Positions 1-9,878 are shown, numbered from the stretch's first letter. The stretch is DNA of 64,000 nt from Pseudomonadota bacterium (GCA_016719885.1 JADJYF010000026.1:561188-625187), one strand, 5' to 3'. Notes: generated by a model from the sequence alone, not told the origin. Numbers and translations are program-made.

Positions 1-1002
1 ATGCTCTACGCGTGGCGCGGCGCCAGCATGGGCGTCAGCGCGAGCTATGCCACCACCTCGCGCGAAACCTTCCTGCTCGCCAACAGCGTGCTGTTGACCG
101 TGGCCTGTGCGACGGTGCTGCTCGGCACCCTGTATCCCTTGGTGCTGGATGCGCTCAATCTCGGCAAGCTGTCGGTCGGTCCGCCCTATTTCAACAGCGT
201 GTTCGTGCCGGTGATGTCGCCGCTGGTGGTGCTCTTGGGTCTCGGCCAGCACGCGCGCTGGAAACAGGACCGTTTCGCGACCCTGTGCCGCGAGCTGCGT
301 ATGCCCCTGCTCGGCACCGTGCTGCTGCTCGGCGCGCTGGTCGCGGCGTTCAGCGACGCGCGTTCGCCGCGCGCGATGTTCGGTCTGGCCCTGGCGGCGT
401 GGGTGGTGTGCACCAGCGTCGGCGGTGTCATCCAGCGCTGCCGTCAGCGCCAGTCGGCGTGGCGCGCCTTCACCAGCTTGCCGGCGGCCTACCTCGGTCA
501 GCATCTCGCCCACATCGGTTTCGCGGTGACCATCGTCGGCGTGACGCTGGTCAGTCTCAACACCGTCGACCTGCACACGCGCATGGCGCCGGGCGAACGC
601 ATGACGCTGGCCGGCTACGATTTTCATTTTGTCGCGACCGCGCCGCTCAAGGGCCCCAACTACACCGGCACCGACGCCCAGTTCGAAGTGACGCGGCCGG
701 GCGCGGCGCCAATCCGGCTGTCGGCCGAGAAGCGCAATTACCATGTGCGCGGCATGCCGATGACCGAGGCCGGCATCGATCCGGGCCTCACCCGCGACAT
801 CTACATCTCGCTCGGTGAGCCGCTGGAGAACAACGCCTGGAGCGTGCGCCTGAGCGTTAAACCCTTCGTGCGCTGGCTGTGGTTGGGCGCCATCCTGATG
901 GCGGCGGGCGGCATCACCGCCATGTGCGACCGCCGTTTCCGGCGCGTGACGGCGCGCCATGCGGCCACCGCCGGCGCCGGTCGCGAGGGCGCGCGCTCGT
1001 GA
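1..1002 (+). CDS. ccmF: Cytochrome c-type biogenesis protein CcmF, C-terminal part (5' end outside window)
   Basis: This is the end of the heme lyase subunit CcmF, an inner-membrane protein that ligates heme to apocytochrome c in the periplasm together with CcmH/CcmI. The visible 333 residues carry several hydrophobic segments (about residues 25-50, 70-85, 100-145, 165-185 and 285-305) and the periplasmic domain typical of the CcmF C-terminus. CcmF proteins are usually about 640-660 residues, so roughly half is missing. The ATG at position 1 is only an internal Met. Its TGA stop overlaps the GTG start of ccmG (GTGA), which marks an operon in the usual ccmFGHI order. Confidence 0.95.
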   Translation: MLYAWRGASMGVSASYATTSRETFLLANSVLLTVACATVLLGTLYPLVLDALNLGKLSVGPPYFNSVFVPVMSPLVVLLGLGQHARWKQDRFATLCRELRMPLLGTVLLLGALVAAFSDARSPRAMFGLALAAWVVCTSVGGVIQRCRQRQSAWRAFTSLPAAYLGQHLAHIGFAVTIVGVTLVSLNTVDLHTRMAPGERMTLAGYDFHFVATAPLKGPNYTGTDAQFEVTRPGAAPIRLSAEKRNYHVRGMPMTEAGIDPGLTRDIYISLGEPLENNAWSVRLSVKPFVRWLWLGAILMAAGGITAMCDRRFRRVTARHAATAGAGREGARS

Positions 1003-1544
1003 AGAAGATACCGCTGCGCTTCGCCGTGCCACTGCTGCTGTTCGGCGCGCTGGTGGTATTTCTCGGCATCGGCTTGCAGCGCGATCCGCGCCTGGTGCCG
1101 TCGCCGCTGATTGGCAAGCCCGCGCCGCAGTTCTCGCTGGGTACGCTGGGCGCGCCGGAAAAACCGGTACAGCGCGACGACCTGCTGGGACGCGCCTACC
1201 TGCTCAACGTGTGGGCGTCGTGGTGCGCGCAGTGCCGCGAGGAGCACCCGCTGCTGCTTGAACTCGGCAAGGCCGGCCAGGTGAATCTCATCGGCTTGAA
1301 TTACCACGACGAACTGGAGGCCGGCCGCCAATGGCTGAGCGAGCGCGGCGATCCCTATCGCATGACGCTGTTCGATCCGCAGGGCAAGCTGGGACTGGAT
1401 CTCGGCGTGTACGGCGTGCCGGAAACCTTCCTCATCGATGCCAAGGGCGTGATTCGCTACAAGCACATCGGTCCCTTGAACCAGGACGTCTTGAGTCGCG
1501 ACATCCTGCCGCTGCTCGCCAATCTCGAGCGCGACGCGCAATGA
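999..1544 (+). CDS. ccmG: Thiol:disulfide interchange protein CcmG/DsbE
   Basis: Membrane-anchored periplasmic thioredoxin that keeps the apocytochrome CXXCH cysteines reduced before heme attachment. The GTG start at 999 overlaps the ccmF stop and gives a 181-residue protein, the family size. An N-terminal anchor (residues about 4-24) precedes a thioredoxin fold with the active site WCAQC (Cys76 and Cys79) and the cis-Pro region in GVPETFLID. An upstream in-frame start at 879 would lie inside ccmF and is unlikely. The TGA stop overlaps the next ATG (ATGA), so translation is probably coupled to ccmH. Confidence 0.95.
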   Translation: MKKIPLRFAVPLLLFGALVVFLGIGLQRDPRLVPSPLIGKPAPQFSLGTLGAPEKPVQRDDLLGRAYLLNVWASWCAQCREEHPLLLELGKAGQVNLIGLNYHDELEAGRQWLSERGDPYRMTLFDPQGKLGLDLGVYGVPETFLIDAKGVIRYKHIGPLNQDVLSRDILPLLANLERDAQ

Positions 1545-2008
1545 CCGGCCTGCGCCCGCTGTTGCTCGCCATGCTGTTGTGTGTCGGCGCCGCCGCGCAG
1601 GCCAGCGATGCGCCGGCGGAATTCTCCGATGCCGCGCTCGCGGCCCGTTACGACGTGCTGCTGGGCGAGTTGCGTTGCCTGGTGTGTCAGAACCAGACCT
1701 TGAAGGATTCCCATGCCGAGCTCGCGCAGGATCTGCGCGACGAGGTCAAACGCCTGCTGGAGAAAGGCGACAGCGATGTCGCGATCCGTGACTACCTGGT
1801 GGCGCGCTACGGTGACTTCGTGCTCTACAGCCCGCCGCTCAAGGACACCACCTGGCTGCTGTGGGTCGGGCCCTTCGTGCTGCTGGCGCTGGCGCTGGCG
1901 GTGGTGCTGATGATGAGTCGCCGCCGCGCGTCGGCGGCCGCGCCGCTCGACGATGCCGAACGGTCGCGCCTTGCCCAGGCACTCGCGGAGCGCGGGGAGC
2001 AATCATGA
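1541..2008 (+). CDS. ccmH: Cytochrome c maturation thiol protein CcmH (CcmL type)
   Basis: A 155-residue periplasmic, C-terminally anchored thioredoxin-like protein that works with CcmG in reducing apocytochrome c and forms the heme lyase complex with CcmF. It has a signal peptide ending near AAAQASDAP, the signature LRCLVCQNQ (Cys46, Cys49), and one membrane helix at about residues 107-125. This is the short CcmH form; the TPR part found at the C-terminus of E. coli CcmH is the separate gene ccmI just downstream. Both ends overlap the neighbouring genes by four bases. Confidence 0.95.
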   Translation: MTGLRPLLLAMLLCVGAAAQASDAPAEFSDAALAARYDVLLGELRCLVCQNQTLKDSHAELAQDLRDEVKRLLEKGDSDVAIRDYLVARYGDFVLYSPPLKDTTWLLWVGPFVLLALALAVVLMMSRRRASAAAPLDDAERSRLAQALAERGEQS

Positions 2009-3177
2009 GTTTCTGGTTGTCCCTGGCCGCGCTCACGGCGCTGGCGCTGGCGCTGTTGTGGCTGCCGCTGCGACGCGCGCAAGCCGATTCCGCCGCCGCC
2101 ACCGACGACCAGCTGCGCCGCCTGCGCGAGTTCGACAGCGAGCTCGCCGCCGGTGACATCGATGCCAGCATTGCGCCGGCGCTGCGCGCCGAACTCGAAC
2201 GCGCGGTGATCGACGGCCTGCCCGCGTCCGCCGCCGCGCCCGTCAGCAGCGGCGGCCGCGCGTTGCTGGCGCTGCTGTGCCTCATGGCGCCACTCGCGGC
2301 GGGCGGCCTCTACTGGCACCTGGGCTCGCCCGAACTCGCCACCTTCAGCGCCGCCCATCCGCACACCGACTGGCGCGACCAGGCGACTTCCATCAGTTAT
2401 TTCGTCGGCCGCGTGCGTGAGCGGTTGGCCAAGCAACCCGACGACGCCGACGCCTGGGCGCTGCTGGCGCGCACCGAGATGCAGCTCGGTCATTACAACG
2501 AGGCGCTGGCGGCGGCCGAAAGTCTCAACCGCGTGCTGCCCGAGCACGCCGGCGCCATGCTGCTGCTGGTCGACGCCCTGCTCATGGCCGGCGGTGACGA
2601 ACATCGCAGCCGCGCGTTGGCCCTGACCGGCAAGGTCTTGCACAACGAACCCGGCAATCCTTCGGCGCTGGTCATGAAGGGTTTGTTCGAACAGCAGGAA
2701 GGCGACACCGCCACCGCGCTCGCGACCTGGCAGCAGGCCTTGAGCCTGGCCGGCCAGGACGGGGGTTTGAAGAGCCAAATCGAGGAATTGATCGCCCGCG
2801 CCGGCGGTACGGTGCAAAAGGCCGCGCCGCGTGTGGCGGTGAAAGTGAAGGTCGCGCTGTCGCCCGCGCTCGCTGCGCGCGCGCAAGCGGGCGATGCCGT
2901 GTTCATCGCCGCGCGCGCGGTGGATGGGCCGCCCATGCCGCTCGCGGTGTCGCGCCACACTGTCGCCGAACTGCCCTTGTCCATCACCTTGGATGACAGC
3001 ATGGCGATGGTGCCCGGCCATTCGCTGGCCGACGTCAAGCAGTTCTACGTCATGGCGCGCGTATCCAAGAGCGGCACCGCCAACGCCAGCAGCGGCGACC
3101 TGGAAGGCAAGTCCGCCACGCTCGACATCAAGGACGCCGCGGAAATCGCTATCGATATCGATCGCGCCTTGCCCTGA
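2005..3177 (+). CDS. ccmI: Cytochrome c maturation TPR protein CcmI
   Basis: A 390-residue apocytochrome c chaperone of the heme lyase complex. Two N-terminal membrane helices (about residues 2-20 and 85-110) flank a cytoplasmic loop with the leucine-zipper-like heptads common in CcmI. TPR-like helices follow (about 130-270, for example the DAWALLARTEMQLGHYNEAL region), then a periplasmic C-terminal domain. The ATG overlaps the ccmH stop, so the start is secure. It closes the ccm operon; a 133-base gap follows before the next gene. Confidence 0.9.
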   Translation: MSFWLSLAALTALALALLWLPLRRAQADSAAATDDQLRRLREFDSELAAGDIDASIAPALRAELERAVIDGLPASAAAPVSSGGRALLALLCLMAPLAAGGLYWHLGSPELATFSAAHPHTDWRDQATSISYFVGRVRERLAKQPDDADAWALLARTEMQLGHYNEALAAAESLNRVLPEHAGAMLLLVDALLMAGGDEHRSRALALTGKVLHNEPGNPSALVMKGLFEQQEGDTATALATWQQALSLAGQDGGLKSQIEELIARAGGTVQKAAPRVAVKVKVALSPALAARAQAGDAVFIAARAVDGPPMPLAVSRHTVAELPLSITLDDSMAMVPGHSLADVKQFYVMARVSKSGTANASSGDLEGKSATLDIKDAAEIAIDIDRALP

Positions 3178-3310
3178 GCCCGAGCGCGGCGCGTGCACGC
3201 GCGAATTCAAACATGTTCACGCTGCAAGTCGGTGCGCCGCGGCAAAACCCCTTGCCATGCCCAGACGGCCCCCCTACCCTTGCAGGGCTCAAGACCGCGA
3301 CCCTCGTCAG

Positions 3311-4073
3311 ATGACCTACTGCGTAGCGATTAAACTGAATGCCGGACTGGTGTTCCTGTCCGACTCACGCACCAATGCGGGCGTCGATCAGATCAGCACC
3401 TATTCGAAGATGCATACTTTCGGCCTGGATGGCGCGCGGCAGTTCTGTCTGTTGACCTCGGGCAATCTCGCCACCGCCCAGGGCATCGTCGCGCAGATCC
3501 GCCATGACATCGATCACGGCATGCCGATAAGTCTCATGACGCTGTCCGGCATGGACGAAGCCGCCGATTACATCGGGCAGCTGAGCATCATGCAGCAGAA
3601 GAAGGCGGGCGGCGGCATCGACTTCGAAGCGAGCGTGTTGTTCGGCGGACAGATCCTCGGCGGCGCGCCCGACGTGTTCCTGATCTACCCGCAGGGCAAT
3701 CACATCGCGACTTCGCGCACCACGCCCTTCCTGCAGATCGGCGAGAGCAAGTACGGCAAGCCGATCCTCGATCGCATCCTGAAGCCCGACACCGCCTTGC
3801 ACACCGCCGTGCTGTGTGGCTTGGTGTCGATGGATTCGACCATGCGCAGCAACGTCACGGTCGGTCCGCCCATCGAGGTGCTGGCCTACAAGACCGACTC
3901 GCTATGTCATGCCGAACCGCCTCGTCCTCGAAGAAGACAGCGATTACCTGCGCGAATTGAAGCGCAACTGGGACGAACGCCTGAAGGACGCGTTCCGTTC
4001 GCTGCCGCCGCCGGCGTGGGCCACCATGTGGGACCAGGCGGACGGCGAGGCGCTCGGTCAACAGCAACGCTGA
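3311..4073 (+). pseudogene. Anbu proteasome-type peptidase, apparent single-base frameshift
   Basis: Anbu (ancestral beta-subunit, COG3484) is an Ntn-hydrolase relative of proteasome and HslV subunits. The N-terminus MTYCVAIKL fits removal of Met to expose the catalytic Thr; Asp18 (LSDSR) and Lys33 (TYSK) fit the active-site triad. The frame from 3311 is normal until about 3904 (EVLAYKTDSL) and then becomes low-quality sequence ending at 4126, inside the next gene. The family C-terminus (MPNRLVLEED, then YLRELKRNW, to 4073) continues one base forward. Removing one base near 3905 restores a 253-residue protein, the normal length. This is either a sequencing indel or a recently broken gene. Confidence 0.8.
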
Positions 4074-4094
4074 ACCCGGCGCGCTCGCCGCACC

Positions 4095-5063
4095 TCAGGC
4101 ACGCGGCTCGAACCAGCTGGCGTTGATGACCGCGTGCAGGGCGTTGAACTCGATCTGCATCTGGTCGATGAAGTCGTGTACCCCGTCCTGTTTCAATAGC
4201 TCGGCGAGATTGGCCTGCGCGACATGCGCCATGGCCGCCGTCACGGTGCTGACCGCCGCCTCGTTGTGAGGCAGATGGCGCAGGCAGGACTTCAGCGCCT
4301 GCAGGCAATTGGCCACCGCGCGCGGGAAGTTCTCGTCCTGTAACAGGAAGGCCGTCACCTCCTCGGCGCAGATGCGCTCCGGCACCGCGCGCCGATACAT
4401 CTGCAGCGCGTTCAATGAGCGCAGCACGTTCATCCACAGGATGCTTTCGTAGGGATCCGATTCACGCGCGGCCAGGTGGTCGGCGCGCCCGCCCGAGCCC
4501 CACGGAAAGACATTGGCGGTGCCGACGTCGACGATGCGCGAAGTCATGTCGGCGCGTTCGAGGTAACGCCCGGCGCGCAGGAAGTGATAGGCCGCGTCGC
4601 GACTCATGCTGCCCGCCATGCAGCCGACCAGGAACTGGCACGATTCGATGACGCGCCCGAGGAAGGCATCGCGTCCGCGTCGCGACAAGGCCGTGTCGAC
4701 GTGATCGTTGAGATAGATGTGCAGATCGTTGATGCCTTCCCAGATGCTGACCGGCACCATCTCGCGCACCGTGCGCGCATTCTCGCGCGCGCTGTCGGCC
4801 GAATTGACGATGGCGGTGGGGTTGTCGCGGTCTGCCAGGTAGAAACGCACCACGTTGTGTTCGTCGGCGACGCTGTACCGCGCGGCGAATTGTTCGGCGC
4901 TGCCGGTGATCGCGATCAGCGATTCCCAGCGCAGCTTGGCCGAGCTCGGCAGATCGAGCAGCACGTTGCCATACACGCTGACCAGGCGCGCGGTGTTTTC
5001 GATGCGCTCGAGATAGCGCCCCAGCCAGTAGACCCGTTCGGCGACCCGCGACAGCATGCTCAT
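4095..5063 (-). CDS. Alpha-E domain-containing protein
   Basis: A 322-residue, probably all-helical protein of the alpha-E family (COG2307), recognised from its start MLSRVAERVYWLGRYLERIE and from helices such as YLERADMTSRIVDVG. The biochemical role is unknown. The family nearly always travels with a circularly permuted ATP-grasp protein, a transglutaminase-like protein and often Anbu, and is thought to belong to a peptide-modifying or amide-ligating system. The start overlaps the ATP-grasp stop (ATGA), so the two are co-translated. It converges on the Anbu gene with a 21-base gap. Confidence 0.88.
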   Translation of the reverse strand: MSMLSRVAERVYWLGRYLERIENTARLVSVYGNVLLDLPSSAKLRWESLIAITGSAEQFAARYSVADEHNVVRFYLADRDNPTAIVNSADSARENARTVREMVPVSIWEGINDLHIYLNDHVDTALSRRGRDAFLGRVIESCQFLVGCMAGSMSRDAAYHFLRAGRYLERADMTSRIVDVGTANVFPWGSGGRADHLAARESDPYESILWMNVLRSLNALQMYRRAVPERICAEEVTAFLLQDENFPRAVANCLQALKSCLRHLPHNEAAVSTVTAAMAHVAQANLAELLKQDGVHDFIDQMQIEFNALHAVINASWFEPRA

Positions 5064-6505
5064 GGGCAATCCACGATCCAGGTGTCCTTGCTGCCGCCGC
5101 CCTGGGACGAGTTGACCACGAACGAACCCTTCTTCAAGGCCACCCGCGTCAAGCCGCCCGGCGTCACGTAATGTTGCGCGCCCTGCAGGACGAAGGGCCG
5201 CAGATCGAGATGGCGCGGTTCGATGTCGTCGCCGCACACGGTCGGACAGGTCGACAGCGAAATCAAAGGCTGGGCGACGTAGTTGCGCGGATTGGCGCGC
5301 AGGCGACGCGCGAAGTCGTGGCGTTCCTCGGCGCTCGCGCTCGGCCCCATCAGCATGCCGTAGCCACCCGATTCGTTGACCGGTTTCACCACCAGCTTGT
5401 CGAGATGCTGCAGCACGTAGGCGCAGGGTTCCTTGTCGGCACAGCGCAGGGTTTCGACATTGGGCAGGATCGCCTGCTGGTCGAGGTAGTAGCGGATCAT
5501 GGCCGGCACGTAGGTGTAGACCGCCTTGTCGTCGGCCACGCCCGCGCCCGGCGCGTTGGCGAGGGCCACGTTGCCTCGCAGCCACGCGCGCATCAGGCCC
5601 GGCACGCCCAGCGTCGACTCGGGGTTGAACACCTCGGGATCGAGATAGAGATCATCGATGCGCCGGTAGATGACATCGACGCGCGCGGGACCGGCGATGG
5701 TGCGCATGTATACGCAGTCGTCGGCGCCGACGAACAAATCGCTGCCCTCGACCAGCTCCGCGCCCATCTGCTGGGCGAGATAGGAATGTTCGAAGTAGGC
5801 GGAGTTGTAGATGCCGGGCGTCAGCACCACCACCACCGGTCGCTGCCCTTGGCGCGGCGACAGCGAGGCCAGCATCGCGAACAGGTGCGTGGCGTATTCG
5901 CCGATGGGGCGCATGCTGTCGGACGCGAACAGCTCCGGGAACACACGCTTGGTGACCTTGCGGTTCTCGAGCATGTAGGACACGCCGGACGGCACGCGCA
6001 GGTTGTCTTCCAGCACGTAGAAGGTGCCGTCGCGATCGCGGATGAGGTCGCTGCCGCAGATGTGCGCCCACACGCCATGCTTGGGGCGCATGCCGACGCA
6101 GGCGGCGCGGAAGTTGCCCGATTCGACGATGAGTTCGCGCGGCACCACGCCGTCGCGCAGGATGCGCTGCTCGTTGTAGACATCGTCGATGAAGAGGTTG
6201 AGGGCGGTGAGCCTTTGCACCAGCCCGGCCTCGACCTTGTCCCAATCGCTCCCCGAAATGGTGCGGGGAATGATGTCGTAGGGCCAGGCGCGATCGATAT
6301 TGGTGCCCTCGCTGTAGACCGTGAACGTGATGCCCATGGTCTTGACCGCGAGTTCGGCGGCGCGCTGGCGCTCGCGGATCTCGTCCATGGTCAATGAACG
6401 GATATGCTTGGCAACGGCGCTTCCCGCCGCACGCGGCGTGCCGCGCTCGGCGATGAGTTCATCGTAGAAGCCGCGACTGTTGTAGTTCTGCCAGGAGAAT
6501 TTCAT
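5060..6505 (-). CDS. Circularly permuted ATP-grasp type 2 family protein
   Basis: A 481-residue protein of COG2308, predicted to ligate carboxylates to amines at the cost of ATP; substrate unknown. Family landmarks are GVYSEGTNIDR-like residues near 70, VLEDNLRVPSGVSYMLENR in the middle, and the C-terminal KPVNESGGYGMLMG and LRPFVLQGAQHYVTPGG segments. The ATG at 6505 (MKFSWQNYN) gives the family length; an upstream start at 6724 would run into the divergent gene. First gene of a two-gene operon with the alpha-E protein, divergent from the transglutaminase gene across 92 bases. Confidence 0.9.
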   Translation of the reverse strand: MKFSWQNYNSRGFYDELIAERGTPRAAGSAVAKHIRSLTMDEIRERQRAAELAVKTMGITFTVYSEGTNIDRAWPYDIIPRTISGSDWDKVEAGLVQRLTALNLFIDDVYNEQRILRDGVVPRELIVESGNFRAACVGMRPKHGVWAHICGSDLIRDRDGTFYVLEDNLRVPSGVSYMLENRKVTKRVFPELFASDSMRPIGEYATHLFAMLASLSPRQGQRPVVVVLTPGIYNSAYFEHSYLAQQMGAELVEGSDLFVGADDCVYMRTIAGPARVDVIYRRIDDLYLDPEVFNPESTLGVPGLMRAWLRGNVALANAPGAGVADDKAVYTYVPAMIRYYLDQQAILPNVETLRCADKEPCAYVLQHLDKLVVKPVNESGGYGMLMGPSASAEERHDFARRLRANPRNYVAQPLISLSTCPTVCGDDIEPRHLDLRPFVLQGAQHYVTPGGLTRVALKKGSFVVNSSQGGGSKDTWIVDCP

Positions 6506-6597
6506 AAACCACTCTTGGCATGATTCATGCCATCTCCGCGTCAGGGGCGAGCGCCATCGCTCTCCCTCGTACTTGCAGGCATTGAGGAATCGATCGC

Positions 6598-9500
6598 GTG
6601 AGCATTCGCGTAGCCATCCGCCATCACACCGACTACCGCTTCGACCGGCCCGTGGCCTTGGGTCCGCACGTGCTGCGCATGAAACCTGCGCCGCATACCC
6701 GCACGCGCATCGAATCCTATTCAATGACTATCGAACCCGGCGGCCATTTCATCAACTGGCAGCAGGACGCCTACGCCAACCACTTGGCGCGCGTGGTGTT
6801 CCCCGAGCGCAGCTCGCGCCTGGTCATCGATGTCGAAGTGATCGCGGAAATGGTGGCCATCAACCCCTTCGACTTCTTCCTCGAAGAGGGCGCCATGCAC
6901 TGCCCCTTCGACTATGCGCCGGAGCTGCTCGAGGACCTCGCGCCCTACCGCGTGATTTCCGACCATGGCCCGCGGCTCGCGGCGTGGCTCGCCGAGGTGC
7001 CGCGCGAGCCCATGCCGACCATCGACTTCCTGGTGGCCCTCAACCAGCGCCTCGAGCGCGACATCGACTACATCGTGCGCCTCGAGCCGGGCGTGCAGAG
7101 CTGCGAAGAGACGCTGGCCAGCGGCCGCGGTTCGTGCCGCGACAGCGCCTGGCTGCTGGTACAGATTGCTCGGCACCTGGGGCTGGCCAGCCGCTTCGTG
7201 TCGGGCTACCTGGTGCAACTGACGGCCGACATCAAGGCCCTCGACGGGCCGTCCGGGCCGAGCGCCGACTTCAGCGACCTGCATGCCTGGGCCGAGGTCT
7301 ACCTGCCCGGCGCGGGCTGGGTGGGGCTCGACCCGACCTCCGGCCTGTTCGCCGCCGAGGGCCATATCCCGCTCGCCGCCACTCCGCATTTCAGTCACGC
7401 GGCGGCGGTGGAAGGCGCCACCGAGCGATGCGAAGTCGAACTCGACTACCGCAACAGCGTGGTGCGCGTGCACGAAGACCCGCGCGTCACCAAGCCCTAC
7501 AGCGATGCCGAGTGGCAGCGTATCGACGCTCTCGGTCGCCAGGTGGACGCGGATCTCGAAGTGCGCGACGTGCGCCTGACCATGGGCGGCGAACCGACCT
7601 TCGTTTCCGTCGACGACTTCGAGAGCCCGCAATGGACGGTGGCGGCTGACGGCCCCGGCAAACGCCACGCCGCCGAGGTGCTGCTGGAACGCTTGCACCG
7701 GCATTACGCGCCCGGCGGGCTCGTCCATCACGGTATCGGCAAGTGGTACCCAGGCGAAGAACTGCCGCGCTGGGCCTTGAGCCTGTTGTGGCGCAAGGAC
7801 GGCGAGCCGCTGTGGGACAACCCTGCCCTGCTCGCCCACCTGTCGCGCCCCGACGCACCGCTGATGCGCGGCATCGAGCAGATTTTTGCCGTTGAACTCG
7901 CCAAGCGCCTGGGCCTGCCGCTGCAGCACGTGCACACCGCCTTCGAGGACAGCTATTACTACCTGTGGAAGGAAGGCACGCTGCCGCTCAACATCGAGCC
8001 GACCGATGCGCGTCTCGCCAGCCCGGCGGAGCGCGCACGCCTGCGACGCCTGTTCGATGGCGCGCTCAATCGCCCGGCGGGCTACGTGTTGCCCTTGGCG
8101 CGCGGCATCGCCGGCGGCTGGCGCAGCGGCGCCTGGCCCTTGCGCCGCGGCCACCTGTTCCTGATCCCGGGCGATTCACCGCTGGGCCTGCGCCTGCCCA
8201 TGCAGTCGCTGCCGGCGGCCGCCGACGCCGCGCGCGAAGACCTGCCGGTCAGCGATCCCTTCGCGCCGCCGCAACCACTCATGCCGCGCCACTGGTATCG
8301 CCAGGCGCCGGGCGTGCGCGTGCCGCCGCCTCCGACACTGACACCGGCCGCGCCCGACGACGCCCTGGTGCGCACCGCGCTTTGCACCGAAGTGCGCGAC
8401 GGGCGTCTGCACGTGTTCCTGCCGCCGCTGGCGAACTTGAATGATTACGTCGAATTGCTGCACGCCGTCGAGGCGACCGCCGAGGCCTTGCGCCAGCCGC
8501 TGGTGATCGAGGGCTACGAACCGCCGCGCGATCCGCGCCTGGCGTTGCTGCAGATCACGCCCGACCCGGGCGTGATCGAGGTCAACGTGCAACCGAGTCG
8601 CAGTTGGGATGAACTGGTGGAGCTCAGCACCTCGCTCTACGAGCACGCGCGGCAGTCGCGCCTGGCGACGGAAAAATTCATGCTCGACGGTCGCCATACC
8701 GGCACCGGCGGCGGCAACCACGTGACGCTCGGCGGCACCACGCCCGCCGATTCGCCGTTGCTGCGACGTCCGCACCTGCTGGCTTCGCTGGTGCGGTTCT
8801 GGCAGAACCACCCGTCGCTGTCCTACCTGTTCTCGGGCTTGTTCATCGGCCCGACCAGCCAGGCGCCGCGCGTCGACGAGGCGCGCGACGACCGCCTGCA
8901 TGAACTCGCCACCGCGCTCGCGCAGCTGCCGCGCGGCAATGCCGAGGTCGCGCCGTGGCTGGTCGACCGGGTGATGCGCAACCAGCTCATCGACCTGACC
9001 GGCAACACCCACCGCGCCGAGTTCTGCATCGACAAGCTCTACTCGCCCGATCACAGCGGCGGACGGCGCGGCCTGCTGGAATTGCGCGCCTTCGAAATGC
9101 CGCCCCATGCGCGCATGAGCCTGACCCAGATGCTGCTGCTGCGCGCGCTGGTGGCAAGCTTCTGGGAGACGCCTTACGAGCACAAGCTCATCCACTGGGG
9201 CACACAGCTACACGACAAATTCATGCTGCCGTGGTTCGTGTGGAATGATTTTCGCGAGGTCGTCGAAGAGCTCGAAACGCGCGGCTACGCGTTCGACACG
9301 GCCTGGTACGAGCCATTCTTCGAGTTCCGTTTTCCGAGCTTCGGCGCCATCGCGTATCGCGGCATGGCCTTGAACCTGCGCACCGCGCTCGAACCTTGGC
9401 ACGTGCTTGGCGAAGAGAACGGCGCCAACGGCACCGCGCGCTACGTCGACTCATCGGTGGAGCGGCTGCAGGTCGAAGTGACGGGCTTCGTGCCGGAGCG

Positions 9501-9867
9501 CTACGGCATTGCCTGCAACGGCCGCGCCGTGCCGCTGCAGCCTACCGGCGTGCGCGGCAACTACGTCGGCGGCGTGCGCTTCAAGGCCTGGGACCCGCCG
9601 TCGGCCATGCACCCGACCATCCGCTCGCACGGGCCGTTGACCTTCGACCTGGTCGACATCGCCAATCGGCGCGCGGTGAGCGGCTGTCGCTACCACGTCG
9701 CCCATCCGGGCGGACGCAACTACGACACCTACCCGGTCAATGCGCGCGAAGCGGAAGCACGACGCCTGGCCAGGTTCGAACGGCAGGGACACACGCAAGG
9801 GCCGCTCGACTGGCGCACGCCGGAGATTACGCCGGACATGCCGTTTACCCTGGATTTACGCCGGTGA
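6598..9867 (+). CDS. Transglutaminase-like protein fused to DUF2126
   Basis: A 1089-residue cytoplasmic protein. The N-terminal part has the bacterial transglutaminase N-domain (IRHHTDYRFDRP) and then a transglutaminase core with a plausible triad: Cys180 (GRGSCRDSAW), His229 (DLHAWAEVYLPG) and Asp245 (GLDPTSGLF). After about residue 310 (VRLTMGGEPTFVS) the large DUF2126 domain runs to the end and may itself be an ATP-dependent ligase-like module. It starts with GTG; no better ATG lies upstream. It is the third member of the alpha-E/ATP-grasp/Anbu set, transcribed divergently. The cellular role is unproven; the set may tag or process proteins or peptides. Confidence 0.9.
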   Translation: MSIRVAIRHHTDYRFDRPVALGPHVLRMKPAPHTRTRIESYSMTIEPGGHFINWQQDAYANHLARVVFPERSSRLVIDVEVIAEMVAINPFDFFLEEGAMHCPFDYAPELLEDLAPYRVISDHGPRLAAWLAEVPREPMPTIDFLVALNQRLERDIDYIVRLEPGVQSCEETLASGRGSCRDSAWLLVQIARHLGLASRFVSGYLVQLTADIKALDGPSGPSADFSDLHAWAEVYLPGAGWVGLDPTSGLFAAEGHIPLAATPHFSHAAAVEGATERCEVELDYRNSVVRVHEDPRVTKPYSDAEWQRIDALGRQVDADLEVRDVRLTMGGEPTFVSVDDFESPQWTVAADGPGKRHAAEVLLERLHRHYAPGGLVHHGIGKWYPGEELPRWALSLLWRKDGEPLWDNPALLAHLSRPDAPLMRGIEQIFAVELAKRLGLPLQHVHTAFEDSYYYLWKEGTLPLNIEPTDARLASPAERARLRRLFDGALNRPAGYVLPLARGIAGGWRSGAWPLRRGHLFLIPGDSPLGLRLPMQSLPAAADAAREDLPVSDPFAPPQPLMPRHWYRQAPGVRVPPPPTLTPAAPDDALVRTALCTEVRDGRLHVFLPPLANLNDYVELLHAVEATAEALRQPLVIEGYEPPRDPRLALLQITPDPGVIEVNVQPSRSWDELVELSTSLYEHARQSRLATEKFMLDGRHTGTGGGNHVTLGGTTPADSPLLRRPHLLASLVRFWQNHPSLSYLFSGLFIGPTSQAPRVDEARDDRLHELATALAQLPRGNAEVAPWLVDRVMRNQLIDLTGNTHRAEFCIDKLYSPDHSGGRRGLLELRAFEMPPHARMSLTQMLLLRALVASFWETPYEHKLIHWGTQLHDKFMLPWFVWNDFREVVEELETRGYAFDTAWYEPFFEFRFPSFGAIAYRGMALNLRTALEPWHVLGEENGANGTARYVDSSVERLQVEVTGFVPERYGIACNGRAVPLQPTGVRGNYVGGVRFKAWDPPSAMHPTIRSHGPLTFDLVDIANRRAVSGCRYHVAHPGGRNYDTYPVNAREAEARRLARFERQGHTQGPLDWRTPEITPDMPFTLDLRR

Positions 9868-9878
9868 GCGACAAGGAT

